Origin: Anas platyrhynchos
Taxonomy: Eukaryota > Chordata > Aves > Anseriformes > Anatidae
Direction of reading: 5' to 3'
DNA length: 64,000 nt
Assembly: GCF_047663525.1 (NCBI RefSeq)
Contig: NC_092605.1
Span: 6,324,001-6,388,000, forward strand
The notes under the pieces were generated by a model. It was not told where the DNA came from and did not search any database. It worked only from the letters and a program-made list of their open reading frames with translations. Made by a program: the position numbers and the translations under genes. Shown in pieces: positions 1 through 16,500 of the stretch; position 1 is the first letter of the stretch, and every line of letters starts with the position of its first letter.

Positions 1-3776
<3,776 letters not shown>

Positions 3777-5655
3777 AGTCAAAAGTCAAATTGCATTTAA
3801 CGGACAAGCATTGAAGTGACATTCTAGGGTGCATGAGCTCTATAAAGAATTACACACAAAAAATACAGAGATTCCAAACAGGCACTGCTGGATGGAAATA
3901 AATGATTTCAACAAGGATATTGTTTTAACAGGGTTCCTATTCAGTTAATTATGCAAGTACTACATGTATATCGGTTTTGGTGATGTAATGACAATATAAG
4001 AGTCTGAGCATGAAGAGCAATATGAAAATCTTTCTGTAATTTTAGTAATTAGTGTCTTAAAAACTTTATGGAATTTACATAATTTAAGTATATGTAAAAC
4101 AGTTTTTATATTAAGATTTTTGCATCTGTATCTGGCTGTTTTTCCTACCATGAAGTTGTGAAACATTGGGGAAAGGGGTTTGGGATACAGGTTCTGCTTT
4201 TCTTATTTAGAAGTTTTCCAGTTAGCTTTTTGTGAAAATAATGTCTCACTATTTAAAGTTTAACCTTGATCCTTGTATTTGAAATCATTTATCGATTGAT
4301 CATAATTGCAAATTTATTTTACACTAAAATTTTGAAAGTCGGCAAACTTAGCACTTCCTTTGTCTTGTGCCTGTTTGGAAAGATCTTGGCTTTTCATGTT
4401 GCAGACACAGTGAAGTACCACCGTGGCTTTTTGAGGTTACCAGCAGTTTGGTTTTCATGGATAATTCTGATGTATTGATCACACAGTGTACCATTTTAAA
4501 CTTGAACATTAGCTCCTTTTATATTTTTATTACGCATTTACACAGCTACACAAACTACTTGATGTAAACCCTTTTTACTGGGGTTCTGCATCATAGTGTG
4601 CCATGCTAAAGCCGAGAGTCTATAGTCAGTATGTAGGCATTACGTCAATGAACTTCTTTTGAAGTTTATGCCTGCTGTTTTGCCTGAGTACAGACTGCAA
4701 GTCCAGGCCATAGGTTTAGCTTTGGCTTTTGAGATGCCACTCTTGAGGGAAAAATGCACTGTAAAATTGGACCAGAAAATGTGTTGCACTTCTTATGCAA
4801 GTATTCTGTGATGTATTGTATTCAATACAGATACTAAGATGCTGACTAAACTATATTTGAGCAGTTTTGCACTGCTGTTAACACATTTTATGCATACGTT
4901 TACAGATTTTTTCCAATGGAAAGTGGTTTCACTACTGGTACAGTATCAGCACCGAAGGGTTTATTCCAGCAAGCACTGTGGTTGAGTGACATCACCTCAA
5001 TTTTTTATTATCCTTAAAATATTGCATTTTTCATATTCTTTATTTATAAAGGAACAATGCTGCTGTAAATACAGGTATTTTTAATTTTTTATTTCATTCC
5101 ATCACCATGAGATGCAGTTCCCTATTTGTTTAAGGGGTATATAAGCTTTCTAATGGTGTCTTCAGAAATTTATAAAATGTAAATACTGATTTTGATGGTC
5201 CTTAAGATGTGTTTAACTGTGAGACTATTTAACTAATGGTGTGGATGTGATTTGTCATCCAGTATTAAGTTCTTAGTCACTGATTTTGTGTACAAAATAG
5301 GAAAGAGGGAAACTGCAGCTTTCATTACAAACTTCTTGAATTTGCCAGCTCTCTGAGTTTTAGCAAACTCTAATTATGCCTCTGGATAGTACATCAAGCA
5401 TTTCTCTCTGGCTTTAATTCGCTAAAGCTGTGCACATATGTAAAAAAAATAGATTATTTTAGGGGAGATGTAGTTCTAGAATTATTGCTTATGTCATTTC
5501 TTAAGCAGTTATGCTCTTAATGCTTAAAAGAAGGCTAGCATTGTTTGCACAAAAAGTTGGTGATCCCCCCCAAAAAACAGTAATGAAATTACTTCTGTCC
5601 AGTAAACTTTGTATGTCATGTCAATTTATAATAAAAGCTGAAAAAATCCCTTTGT
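3777..5655 (+). other. SUZ12: SUZ12 3' UTR (predicted)
   Basis: AT-rich non-coding sequence follows the stop codon. The first well-placed polyadenylation signal that gives a UTR of about 1.9 kb, similar to the mammalian gene, is AATAAA at 5630-5635. It contains a CAGTATTA octamer (5260-5267) matching the miR-200b/c/429 seed, and two TGTAAATA Pumilio-type elements (5066-5073 and 5179-5186). The exact 3' end is inferred and no transcript data were available. Confidence 0.7.
5630..5635 (+). terminator. SUZ12: Polyadenylation signal AATAAA, SUZ12
   Basis: This is a canonical hexamer about 1.85 kb after the SUZ12 stop, followed by T-rich sequence. An earlier AAATAAATGA near 3897 could give a short alternative transcript. 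Confidence 0.65.
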
Positions 5656-8600
5656 TTTCTATTTATAAAGATGCCTTTTCTATATGTACCTTTTGAGAGA
5701 TTTTGAAGATACCGTGTAAGCTGGTTAAAAATTTGAATGGTACAGTAGATATTTAAAAAAAAAAAAAAAAAACACACAAAAACAAAACAACGAAAAAGTT
5801 CAGTTGTTTAAATGAACCATTGTTTTTACATTAAATGTTTTATTTGAAATCGGCTTTTGTACATAAAGTTCAGTAATATAAAATCTGCCATGATGGTTGT
5901 CCAGTCATTTTGTGTGTGCATAAAACGGCCACTAGGAGCACCTCGTGTAACTTAATCTTCTGCTTGTCTGTTTAACTTTAGATTCATGTTCTTCCTGTGC
6001 TGCATAAAAGTAGCTAAGTATCTGTCCAGTCTTTTCATTGTATGTAAAGTATTGCCATAAATTACCAGATTTTGGCTGTATTATAAGAACTTTAATTCTC
6101 TTCTTTTGGGGTTAGAAGCAAGTACCTGAGACAAGTTGTGTGTCACTGTTTAGAACTGTCATTTTTGTAACTGAGGAAAAACTGTGTGAATGAAGCATAT
6201 TGCTCAATGTTTTAGTTACAAAACATGTCTTTTTTATGTACAAGTGATTAATGTTTCAAACATCTTACGAGATGCACTTTATTTGGAGCAGAGTTTAAAT
6301 TGCTATCAGTTTAAAACTGCTTCTGGCATTGTGGAGGATGGGTACTGCAGAAAGAAGCAAGGAAGGAATTGCACTGCTCAGCAGAAAGCAGAACAGTGGC
6401 TGTTGAATACCTGATGCTGAATACCTTTTTCCATGTTAAAAATAATTCATATAATGAATACAGAATGACAGCTAGATTTAGTAAACTGTACTGCGCTTGT
6501 CTGGTATACCGTTTTTTCCTAAAACTGGCACAGTCCTAATCTAGCCTTCAGTATGTTCATGGCAGATTTTTATGGTACTTGGTGGTCACTTAAACACACC
6601 TGGTCTGTAAACCCCAAGTTGGAACCTTTGACTGATGTTAAATTCAGTGCATTAAATACCACAGTCAAAACTGTCATATGAACTTGTTAACTTTAAGTGT
6701 GTGTTGCTTTGAGCGTTTTGACTGTAGTTACCATTTTGTCTCGAGATACTGTCAGGTGGGGTAGGAAGGTAGAGATTCACTGCCTGGAATGGAGCAGTCA
6801 CAGTTTGAACAGTGCTCTTTACTATGTTAAAGTAATCATTTAACAAAACAAACAAAACCAGCAATTTTATTTCTACTTTGAGAATGTAGAAGCCATTCTG
6901 TGGGGACAAATTTGACAATGTTGTTCAAAATGAAGTGTTTCTCAATTCACAGAACAGTTTGGTGCCATCATCAACCAGTGTTGGGACAAACGTGTTGCTG
7001 TTAGACCAGCTCGTTTATAAATCTGCTCTTCCATGCTGACACAACCAAGAAAGCAAGAGTTTTTGATGAAGTAGGTAAGTCTTCCCTTCCAAGACCGTTA
7101 CCCGTTGTTCCTAAGTTGCTTGATTTAAGACTGAAGCTGTACTCTAGGACAAATACTCTACAACTTCAGAAGTAGGTTGTCGATGTGAATGTTGTACTTG
7201 AGAGGAAGTTACCCTGACAACTACCTTAGTTACTGGTTTCATGAGTTATGTTCCATTTAAAGACCCAAAGAAAGGGAGTAGGCTGCAGATAAAAGAGAAC
7301 TAAGAGAGTAAGAAAAACTTTTAGTTCAATATGGACCTAACTTGAAGGGGATTAAATACCCGCTTCTTGGTTATTGGTAATGGTAGCCAAAATCTACTTT
7401 GAAGATTTGCAACATTTAATGTAACTAAGGAAATGTAAGCAGTAAACTAAAGACATGTTAGTAAGATTGAATATTGAGGGAAGTAGTGAGAAATGCTTTC
7501 ACTAATAAAGCAAGAAAAATATTTTTGCAAGAGATGTCAGTTTAGATCTAAACTACATGAAAGTAAACAATTGCTCAAATAATATACAGGACTTATAAGA
7601 AACAAGATGAAAATGAGGAAAAAATTGAGGAGCTCTTGCTAAGACAGATGCAGTGCTACAGAATGCATTTATGTTCTTGTTAGGTGAACTCAGTGGTGCC
7701 CACTTTTATGCCCCAATCAACAATTTACTACAACATACACAGCTGTGGGATAAAACTTTATTAAAAAAACAAATTTCACTTGACACAAATGTCTCAGTTT
7801 TGAGGTAAGAGAATGTACTAGCTTCAGAAAACAACTTTCAGGATTTCATAGGCAGTTAACGCTCTTAGAGCCTTGCAAGGCTCCAATAGCTAGAGGTGAA
7901 AAACTGTAAAGGATGTGCCAAGTCTTCTATCTAGCTGAATGCCGCTGTGAAAGAATGGAACTTAACCCTTTTTTTAATCCAAGCTTATGTTGGTTCTTTA
8001 GATACCTTGTTTTCTTACTCAGGTCTTGCCCTGAGATTCTTCACCCCTCCCAGGCTTGAGATACGCTGTTCCTAAGAGGTGGTTGTACAGTACCTAATTT
8101 GTGATCTGGGCAGCTAGTCTTACGTTCAGTTAGAAATACAAAATTGGCAACCTGGCCCTGTTCAAGATGCAACTTAAAAATTTAGGTCAGAAGAACCATA
8201 TAGTCTATTGCCATCCTCAGCTCTCAAGGGGAACAGTAGGGGCCTCCTGGGTAGCCCTTCACAGTCATCTTAAGCTGCTTTCTGTGTATATGCAGAACAA
8301 ACTGACGAGGCATTACCATCTGTGGAAGTACCTGAATTCAAGACTTAAGTTTCATGATCTATTAAGCTGGTAAATATCCTGCAGAATCAAGTCTGACTAG
8401 GCCCTCCAAAAGCAGGTGAAGAGGTACCTGAGCTGCTTATTCCTCAGAAATGTAGATATTCACTATTTTAACTTCCATACAGTAAAAGTACTGAGTTACA
8501 ACTAGTACCTGACACCTGAAGTCTTACTATTAAAATTACCAGCACTACTAATTGGAGCAAGATTCAAGTTGGCTGCTGGCTGGAGTGCCAGCCTGATCCC

Positions 8601-9274
8601 CTAAACACAACTGACAGTTTGATCATCTACTTGACTTTCACAGCTATAGCATAAGAACTGTATTCAAGATGTGACAGCTGGGAGACAGCACGATTTTGAC
8701 AACACTCGTCACAATAATTCAAAGGAACTCGAAGTATAGGATATGCTAAAAGTAAAATAGTTACACTTGATTAACTGAGAATGCTGCAGCTATTTCCTTG
8801 CTAGCACAGAAGAATAATAAACCTGTGGGTGTCCAGTCTTTCCTCCTTCCTTCATGTTTTATAATACATTCTAATTAATTCTATATGTTCTTTCAATTCC
8901 TCTGAAACTTCATTTTTTTTCTTGTAAATGGTAATATCATCAGCTGTAATAATATCTTCTGAAATTCATGTACCCCTACTACCAATGCTTGGGGCAAAAT
9001 GCAGGCAGGACAACTCATTTTTGTACTGACAATTTGAATGGGGGGGGTATTAATACACTGTAATTAAACTTATGCTAGCATAAAGGGATAATATAGTATG
9101 TTGAAAGTGGTGAAAAAGGGCAGGGTGATTGTCTAGGTTTTATAAAAAGAACTTGCCCCTCTAACATGTTGAAATGTATATTTTTAATAGAACTTAATGC
9201 AATGAAAACCTTTTTTAAGGTCCTCAATGAGTATTACTTTAAAGAATAAATGCAGTTTAATCTTTTGACCAGGA
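5656..9274. other. Convergent SUZ12-CRLF3 interval, no gene seen
   Basis: This AT-rich sequence lies between two convergent 3' ends. The longest open frames are under 90 codons and resemble nothing. An A18 run sits at 5755-5772 with a CA/AAC-rich flank. Further TTTATT motifs (AATAAA on the minus strand) occur, for example at 7757-7762, so longer CRLF3 3' ends are possible. No RNA gene or mobile element was recognised. Confidence 0.6.
5755..5772. repeat. A18 homopolymer with CA/AAC-rich flank
   Basis: Eighteen consecutive A residues are followed by imperfect ACACACAAAAACAAAACAAC. It lies about 130 bp beyond the predicted SUZ12 polyadenylation signal. It is simple low-complexity sequence. Confidence 0.9.
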
Positions 9275-10569
9275 ATAGTCCATGTGACAAGTTTATTATA
9301 AATCTTATTCCCCTCTTAAGGGAAATACTGGTAAATTTATGTAAATTTTAAATTAATGCCTAGTAATTTTTTATCCCATCCTACTACAGTGAGAAGAGAG
9401 TTAAACTAGCACCACACTGTACGCTGCTTTGACTGCCACAGGTTAAATCTGTACCAGCGGTGCCTGCCTTAGGCCCTTCTCTGTTACCTCCTAACTTGCA
9501 CCTCCAGGTGCAGTCCCAGCTTGCTCAGACAGCACGCCACTGTTTGTGGCCTCAGCTGGCTGCAGTGGCTGCACCTGCAGCAGGGGAGGCCTTGCACTCC
9601 CCTGTAATAGTATGAGTGAACAGCTGGGATTACTAGGAGTCCTGTACAGCAGAAAACCACCTCAAGGTCACTATTGCTGGGACAGCAGAAAGTTGCCTCT
9701 GCATCTTAACACGGCTCTGTGACGAATCATGGCTGCCATCCACGTGTCATACTTCGACATCAGCTACAAAGTAAAATATAACTAGGAAAGACATTCAGAC
9801 CAGAGAAGGGTAACTGTCCAGCTGTAGGCATTGGTCTAATGTGAGACAAGTGTCAGCATTAAGTTGAGGATGTAAGCACCACCCTGCAACTACTCTAAAA
9901 AATCTATTCTAAGATACAGGGAACAGTTCAAGAAATACATGGAAGTAAGGCACTTAGATAAAACCAAGTCATTTAACAGACTGGGTACATATCTGAACAA
10001 ACACCATGGCTCAGACATCCTCGTTTTGGGGGAAATGAACAGTACCGTGCATGGAAGAAACTGTGGTTGCATGCAGAACCCACTATCCGTTCATATTATT
10101 AAGGCAGCATTGCGTACAAGGAAGCATAGCAAGGCATCACTGCTCTAAATACTTTGCTCTTTTTATGAGTGGTATAAATAAAGCTTTGGTCCATTACCTC
10201 CAACCCCCTAACGTTTATAGGCTTATTTCACAGAACAGCAGCATTAAGCAAAGTTAATTTCATACAATAAGCGTACCCTGAGACTAGAGTACAACAAAAT
10301 ACTGACAAAACTCAAGTCTGGAGGAAAAAAAAAAAAAGGGTAAAGTCTTATGGACTTGCTTAAATTAATGTCTACACCAATGCCTGTTTTGCTTTTTCCA
10401 GAGTAAAAAACCCAATGTTTCACAACTTTTTTTGAAATGAATCCAGTAGGAAGTACAATATAGCGGAGTTCAAGTAGTATAAAGATTGTTGGTATCAAAC
10501 AGCTGGAAACCCAGCTTTTAACATTACAGAGTATAGCAAGAACAAGAATCCCTTCACTCACATGAGCTG
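9275..10569 (-). other. CRLF3: CRLF3 3' UTR (predicted)
   Basis: On the minus strand the sequence after the CRLF3 stop has its first canonical AATAAA at 9297-9292, giving a UTR of about 1.3 kb. A GC-richer patch at about 9410-9740 includes a short perfect inverted repeat (9581-9604). No conserved reading frame is present. The end is inferred, and a signal at 7762-7757 could extend it. Confidence 0.6.
9292..9297 (-). terminator. CRLF3: Polyadenylation signal AATAAA, CRLF3
   Basis: The plus-strand TTTATT reads AATAAA on the minus strand. It is the first canonical hexamer beyond the CRLF3 stop, about 1.28 kb away. Confidence 0.6.
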
Positions 10570-13500
10570 CTAAAACACCAGAACTTTCCAACCTGGGTAT
10601 GAAAACGAACATCCAAAATACAGAGAGACACAGCACTGATCCAGTACCCAGTCAAAGACCACTTCCCTGTTGTTAGAGCTAATGGTTACTCTAAGCTTGA
10701 AGTTTCCTCCCTCATTGCTGGAAGGTCCTAACTGCACAACTTCCATGTCAAATGTCACAGTTGATCCAGAAGTAACAGCAGGCAGTTGGTTTGTCATCTC
10801 TTTTCCGTTTACAAACACTGCCCCTGAAACAGTCAAGGTATCAAACATTATTTCTCATTTTCTATACATACCAACATGCAAGGCTGCCTGTGTTTGGCAG
10901 GCAAGTAGAAACGAAAGGCAATCCTGTCACATTGCTTTTTGTCACATCAAATAGGTTGCAGTAACTGCATGCAGGAGCTCCATGATCTCACCAAAGATGG
11001 TAACTGCATGAGCAGCGTACACACAACATGGGTGAAGTTGCTTGTGTATTATCCAGGGATAAAAAGGACTAGGGACTGCAGTATTTGGGGGAAAAAAAAT
11101 CACATTCTTCAGTTACGTGATTGACTCACCATTTGTGCTAATACACACAGCCTTGTCCCGCTGCAAAGAATCGTAGCCATTCTGCTGCTCCACACACACT
11201 CCCAGGCTGTCTCGTCTGTCTGGCTGTCCCACGGTTTCAATTCTACCAAGCAAAAAGTCAGGTCAAACCCTGAAGCTTTACACAAAAGCATACAATGAAA
11301 TTCCCAGTAACACCCTGTCATGTAAGACTTCTGCACTGTGCTCCAGGGCTTTCACCAAATTCATTGGGCTCTTGCAGCTGAGTAAGGGTGCTTCTGTCTC
11401 TGGGTCTTTTCTCATGTACTGCCTTTTCTGAAAGGTGCTAAACCATAGTTTTGGGAGAGTCTGAGTGACTCAGGAAACTCAACTGGTCTTTTCTAGGAAG
11501 TAAAGTGATGGTTATTTTCTGTACAGTTTAAGAGAGGGAGAAGCGCTGATCCTCAGTTGTTGTCAAACAACAGAAAACCTCAAGCAGAAGCTTTTAAGAA
11601 CTGAAAATTAAACTGGGCAGTAGGCTGGCACACAATGAGTTAACTCTGTCAAGACAAACAGGGAAGATAAAATTGGAACCATGTTTTACTGCTGCACTCT
11701 GTTTTTCAGTCTCCTGGGAATATCACTAAGATAGCAAGAGCCTTGTGCTGTAAAGCAAAACAAAATTAAAAGTTAAAATATCCAAGAATCTTTTAATTTG
11801 GAAATGATCCACAATGCTTTCCCAAAACAACTTCAAATGAGAAATTGAATTAATTTTTGTACCCTAATCTAGATTTTAAACTCTGAGTTACTGGTGAAGT
11901 TTTATAAACAGCTATATTATAAACAGCAAAGCCTTTGTGCACAAGGTAATGTTAATTCATTCCATCCCTAGTTAAAGGAGCTTTTCTTGAGATTTCTGTC
12001 AGTACAAACACTTACTTCCAACCCACAAACGACAAGAAAAAAAGAAAAAAGGCATAGTTATAGACCCATTAAAAAGTAAGAATTCTATCCTATCAATCTG
12101 CACCCACACTTACTCATTTTTGTACACCCTTTTCTGCAGAGCACTGTGAGAGTAACCTGGATCAGCAGCAGCAGAAAGAAAAAACGATGACAGAAGCAGC
12201 AGGACAGCAAATACTGTGAGGTAGGAGCAATGGTACCCCCAGACTGGGATCGTTTACACAGCAGCCAGTCTAGGACCAACTGAACTGTTTAGGTTCAGCT
12301 CTCTCAGTGAATCCCGGCTGAGGCCATATTTGCATCATGCACTTCTGTATTCATCACATCCAGGCTTTCCAGCATCACTACACCACCATCCTTAACCCCT
12401 AGAGAGCCAATACCAAGTAGGAAAGACCCAAACCTTCCTTACACCATAAAGAGGAAGCACAACACGATTGCCCAAGACAAGGGCCAACCACACAGTTCCC
12501 CCGTGGCCTTCCCTCCCTCGCATGGGAAAGGAGGCCAGGATATGGCATAGATCACCATTCCTCTCCTTACCTGGTTTTGTTTTTACAGTGATAAATAAAT
12601 AGCCAGCTCAAGAACAGTACAGAGCATCACTACACAGCTTCCTAAGCTTTGCTTTACTGGACCGATCTTTCCTACAACATTAACAAAGTTTTCCAGCCTT
12701 TATGATCTTTGAGGACTTAAAATTTGTTTACATGGTAGGAACAATGCTCAGTGGAACACCATTCAAATCCCCTTCACTGCTTCCAGTGCTGCAGAGCAAA
12801 TGACTTTGCCCCAGTCACTGCATACACACACTGAAACAGTTCAACCACCACCAGTTTCCATTTGTCTCAGAGAAGTAAATCTATGGGTGATCACACACGC
12901 TTCCTTTTAATAGCTTTAAGGAGAGTTGTGGTAGGCTCCTGGCAGCCCAATCTTCACACTGCCTCTGCTGGATGTCCTCAAATCAGCACCCTGCCCAGAC
13001 TGGCTGTAGCTCCCTACTGCAAGTGGAAACTTCAGAGACAGCTGCAGAGCTGGTCCCTGGGGAGAAACGTCACCTTCCTGAGGGCAGCTCCCTGAAGGCT
13101 GCAGAGAAACAGGACGAGTCTTGACTTAAAGCAACGCTCTTTTCCTCCAACTAGTCCAAATGCCTTACCTCAGAGGATAACTAAAGCAGTCTATCTTTTA
13201 AAACCAGATACAAAGCACTGCATTTATTACAGCTTCACTTTTCACTGATGAGATATTCCTGTGTCCTGAATGCACTGGAAGAATACAAAGCTGCTTCACA
13301 AACATCTGTAACGTGAACCTCGCTTACTTGGTTTGCTCTGCAACCCACTTATCCCCTTGTGAATATACTTTTGTTTCAACAGATGGAGAAACCAAGCACC
13401 AAATATTACATCTCACAGCTTAGCAAAATCTTACACACTCTGAAACAGGAAGCTACTCTCCATCCTTGGAAAAGGAAAACAACTGATTTGTCAGGTTGTC

Positions 13501-16500
13501 TTCAATCGTAACATTCATGTCATTACAGTTCTCAAGGACACGTGCTTGTTACTGCTCTGCCATCCTGAAACAATCTCATCTTGGAGAGAAGTCCACATTA
13601 CTAAAGATTTTCATGTGTTACCAATAGAGAAAGATAAAAGGATGTTGGTCTGAAACAGAACCAAGGGAAACCTCAAAGTTCTGCCTTTAATTTCACAGGC
13701 ACTTCTGAGCCAAAAGATGTTACATCTAGCAACAGATTTCAAATGAAAGCTTTGGGTCTTTTTATCCTATCCCAGACAGGACAACTGAATACATCCTCAT
13801 GCTACAACTATCTCAAGATAATTTATCAGGAAGGGAGAAATGACACACCGTGTTACAAAAAGTATAATGAACAACGCCCTTAAATTATCTTTGGGGGTTG
13901 CCTACTGTACATCAAGTAGTTTTATTTAACCAAGAGAAAGATGAAATAAAGCTTCAGAGTCTCTGAGGTCTGTAACTACAGCTGACAAACCCATAAGGAA
14001 GTTCCTCACACCCAGTTAAACAGTGTTATCTCGGGAAAATGACTACAGGCAGCAGAGCTGCCAAAGTTTTTAATTACATTCTGTATCAAATGTAAAGCTT
14101 GAATTTCACAAGATATCTTTTCCAATCAAGACCTTCTAATGCCAGGAGTCTGCTGAGCAATAATTATCTCAGAGGTTAAAGACAGTGGTGCCAGACTGTC
14201 AAACCTTATCTGTCTTGAAAAAACATGCATTTTCCCATCCAAAGTCATCAAAATGTGGATAGTCTGGGAAGAAAAGAACCCACTAGCCCAAAGCTAAAAA
14301 GACTCAATGGAAAGTCTCCACTGACTTCTAGCAAGCCAGTAAGAGATGCTACAAAACAACAGAAAACTCCGTGTTCCACAGATTTGCTCACCATGGGCTA
14401 TATTTCACCTTCCCTCAGGAGTTCACTCTAGTCTGTGCTAGATAGGTGCAGGTCCTACAAAAACATCAGGTGTTCTCCTAGAGTTGGGAAGCAGAAGTAA
14501 TGAGAAAGATGTTCAGACTTCACACAGACATGGTATCTTAATTTGGTCTGAGCTAATACAGAATTCAAACACGTATCATGACTCGGGTTTACACACAATT
14601 AAGATAAAACAAACAAGAGAAGGAATTTCAGCTCACAGTAGGTGCACCAGACAAAAGCTATCCAGAAAGTACTTGCCTGAATGTTAATGTTTGCCCACAG
14701 AAATAAGTAGGTGCTTTGGAGTAGAGCACACCACATGACTGAGAATCATTTCGAAGTGCTATGTTTCTTCGACTGCTCAAGCTGTAACCCTCCAAACCAG
14801 TTGTCCATTCTTCAAAGAAAAAAAAAAATAGAAGCATGAACTTCAATTAGACTAGTTACAGTCTGTGCAAAATACAGTCAGTTGCAATGTCCACTCAGTT
14901 TACCTCATATGAAGCTTAAGCTAAGTAAAGAACAGGGGCTGGTTTTGCTTTCTTCTGATGGAGAGATTTCTTTTCCAAATCCTTTATAATCACAGAATGT
15001 ATTTTCCAGCTCACAGGGTTTGCCAGAAGTTTACTCTGTGCTGCAATCCCTGTGAAGTCATCTCGCAGGCAAAAGAAAACCTGTTACCCACTGCATTTAC
15101 AAAATTGAAAGTGAAGATGAAATTGAGGTTTTCTCTCTCAATACAAGATAACTTGGTCATCAAAAAAATTTTAGGAAGGGTGGAGACAAGGGGAAAAAAA
15201 TCTTGACTTCTGGCCTGCAAGCACTGTCTCAGAGATGGTTTCCAAGGTTAACCACTAAGCTGCCTGCTGGAACAGCTCACTGCCTCTCACACTACCAAGC
15301 TGAAATCCAAGTTCAGCAAAGAATAACTTCTAGTATGAAAGAACAGATAGCTCATCATACATCACACCTGTATCATAGGTAAGGAAACCCCACCACTGCA
15401 CAAAAAGCAGCTCCATTCAGCTATGGACCTTCAGGAGCACTATGCTGACGACGGAATTAAGATGAAGACGAACAGCAAGGAAACAGTACCATGGGGCACT
15501 AGCGTGGTGCGGCCGATCTGAGGAACACTCCATGGACTCCACTCTTGCCGTCCATCTCCTCGGGCACAGACTCTGAACTGGTAATCAACATTAGGATCAA
15601 TGTGCAGTACTATGAACTCTGTCTCTGAGCCAACATACACATCTTCAAAGTGACTGGCAGTGCTCTTACGATATTGCAGTCTGTAATCTTGTGGTACGAA
15701 GTCATCGTCCACCTAGAGAAACACGTATTACATTAATATGTAATTAATGTGTGACCCTGCCCTTTTTTTGCCTTCCACCTCTGAAGCAGCACACATTAGG
15801 GTCATATTGCAGGCCGTCAGCAGAGGCAATTCAGGGTCACAAGGAATTAAAGAGCAGAAAGCACGCCTTATAGAAAATAAAATCAGTCTCCAAAACAACT
15901 AATAAAAAAAGAATTTGATCACAGCTTAGAAGTAGCTACAGAAGGAACAACGCAGAGCTTATCAGTCTAGCAGAGACATAACAAGATCCTTAAGCAAAAG
16001 CTGAAGACAAATTTGGAGACAAAATTCAGTGCCAACTTTTAACAGCAAGAAGAGTTCACCGTTATCCTTCATAATCCGTTCCAGGGAAAAACTTCCAATT
16101 CTTTGATATCTCTAAGTCAAAAGAGTGTTTTTCCCCCCCCCCCCCCAAAAACTACTATCACTCAAACATGACCAAATTCAGGAACTCTTTATAACACAGA
16201 AAAATGAGACTACGTGTTACAATCGTGCCTGTTCTTTCACACTCTGAATCCACATCCTTTACAAGGTAAGGTGACGAATGCCTGGCTGTTGCTAGAAAAA
16301 CAAAAGTTTGTTTCGTGCTGCCAAGGAATGTAGAGCTGTCCAACAATGACTAAACCACATCAGAACATAGCAATGGTTTACTCAAAAATAGTTCTTGTAT
16401 ATCAAAGAGAGACTCCTTGAGTAGCTAATGCCAATATTAAAATATTTTCTCTTTCCATCCACTCTATTTCCCTAAGAACACAAACGTGTTTAGGTGTAAA

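Noticed and set aside
10244-10636. 130-codon minus-strand frame overlapping the CRLF3 stop
   Set aside because: It is an alternative frame of the last CRLF3 exon and 3' UTR; the conserved frame ends at 10570.
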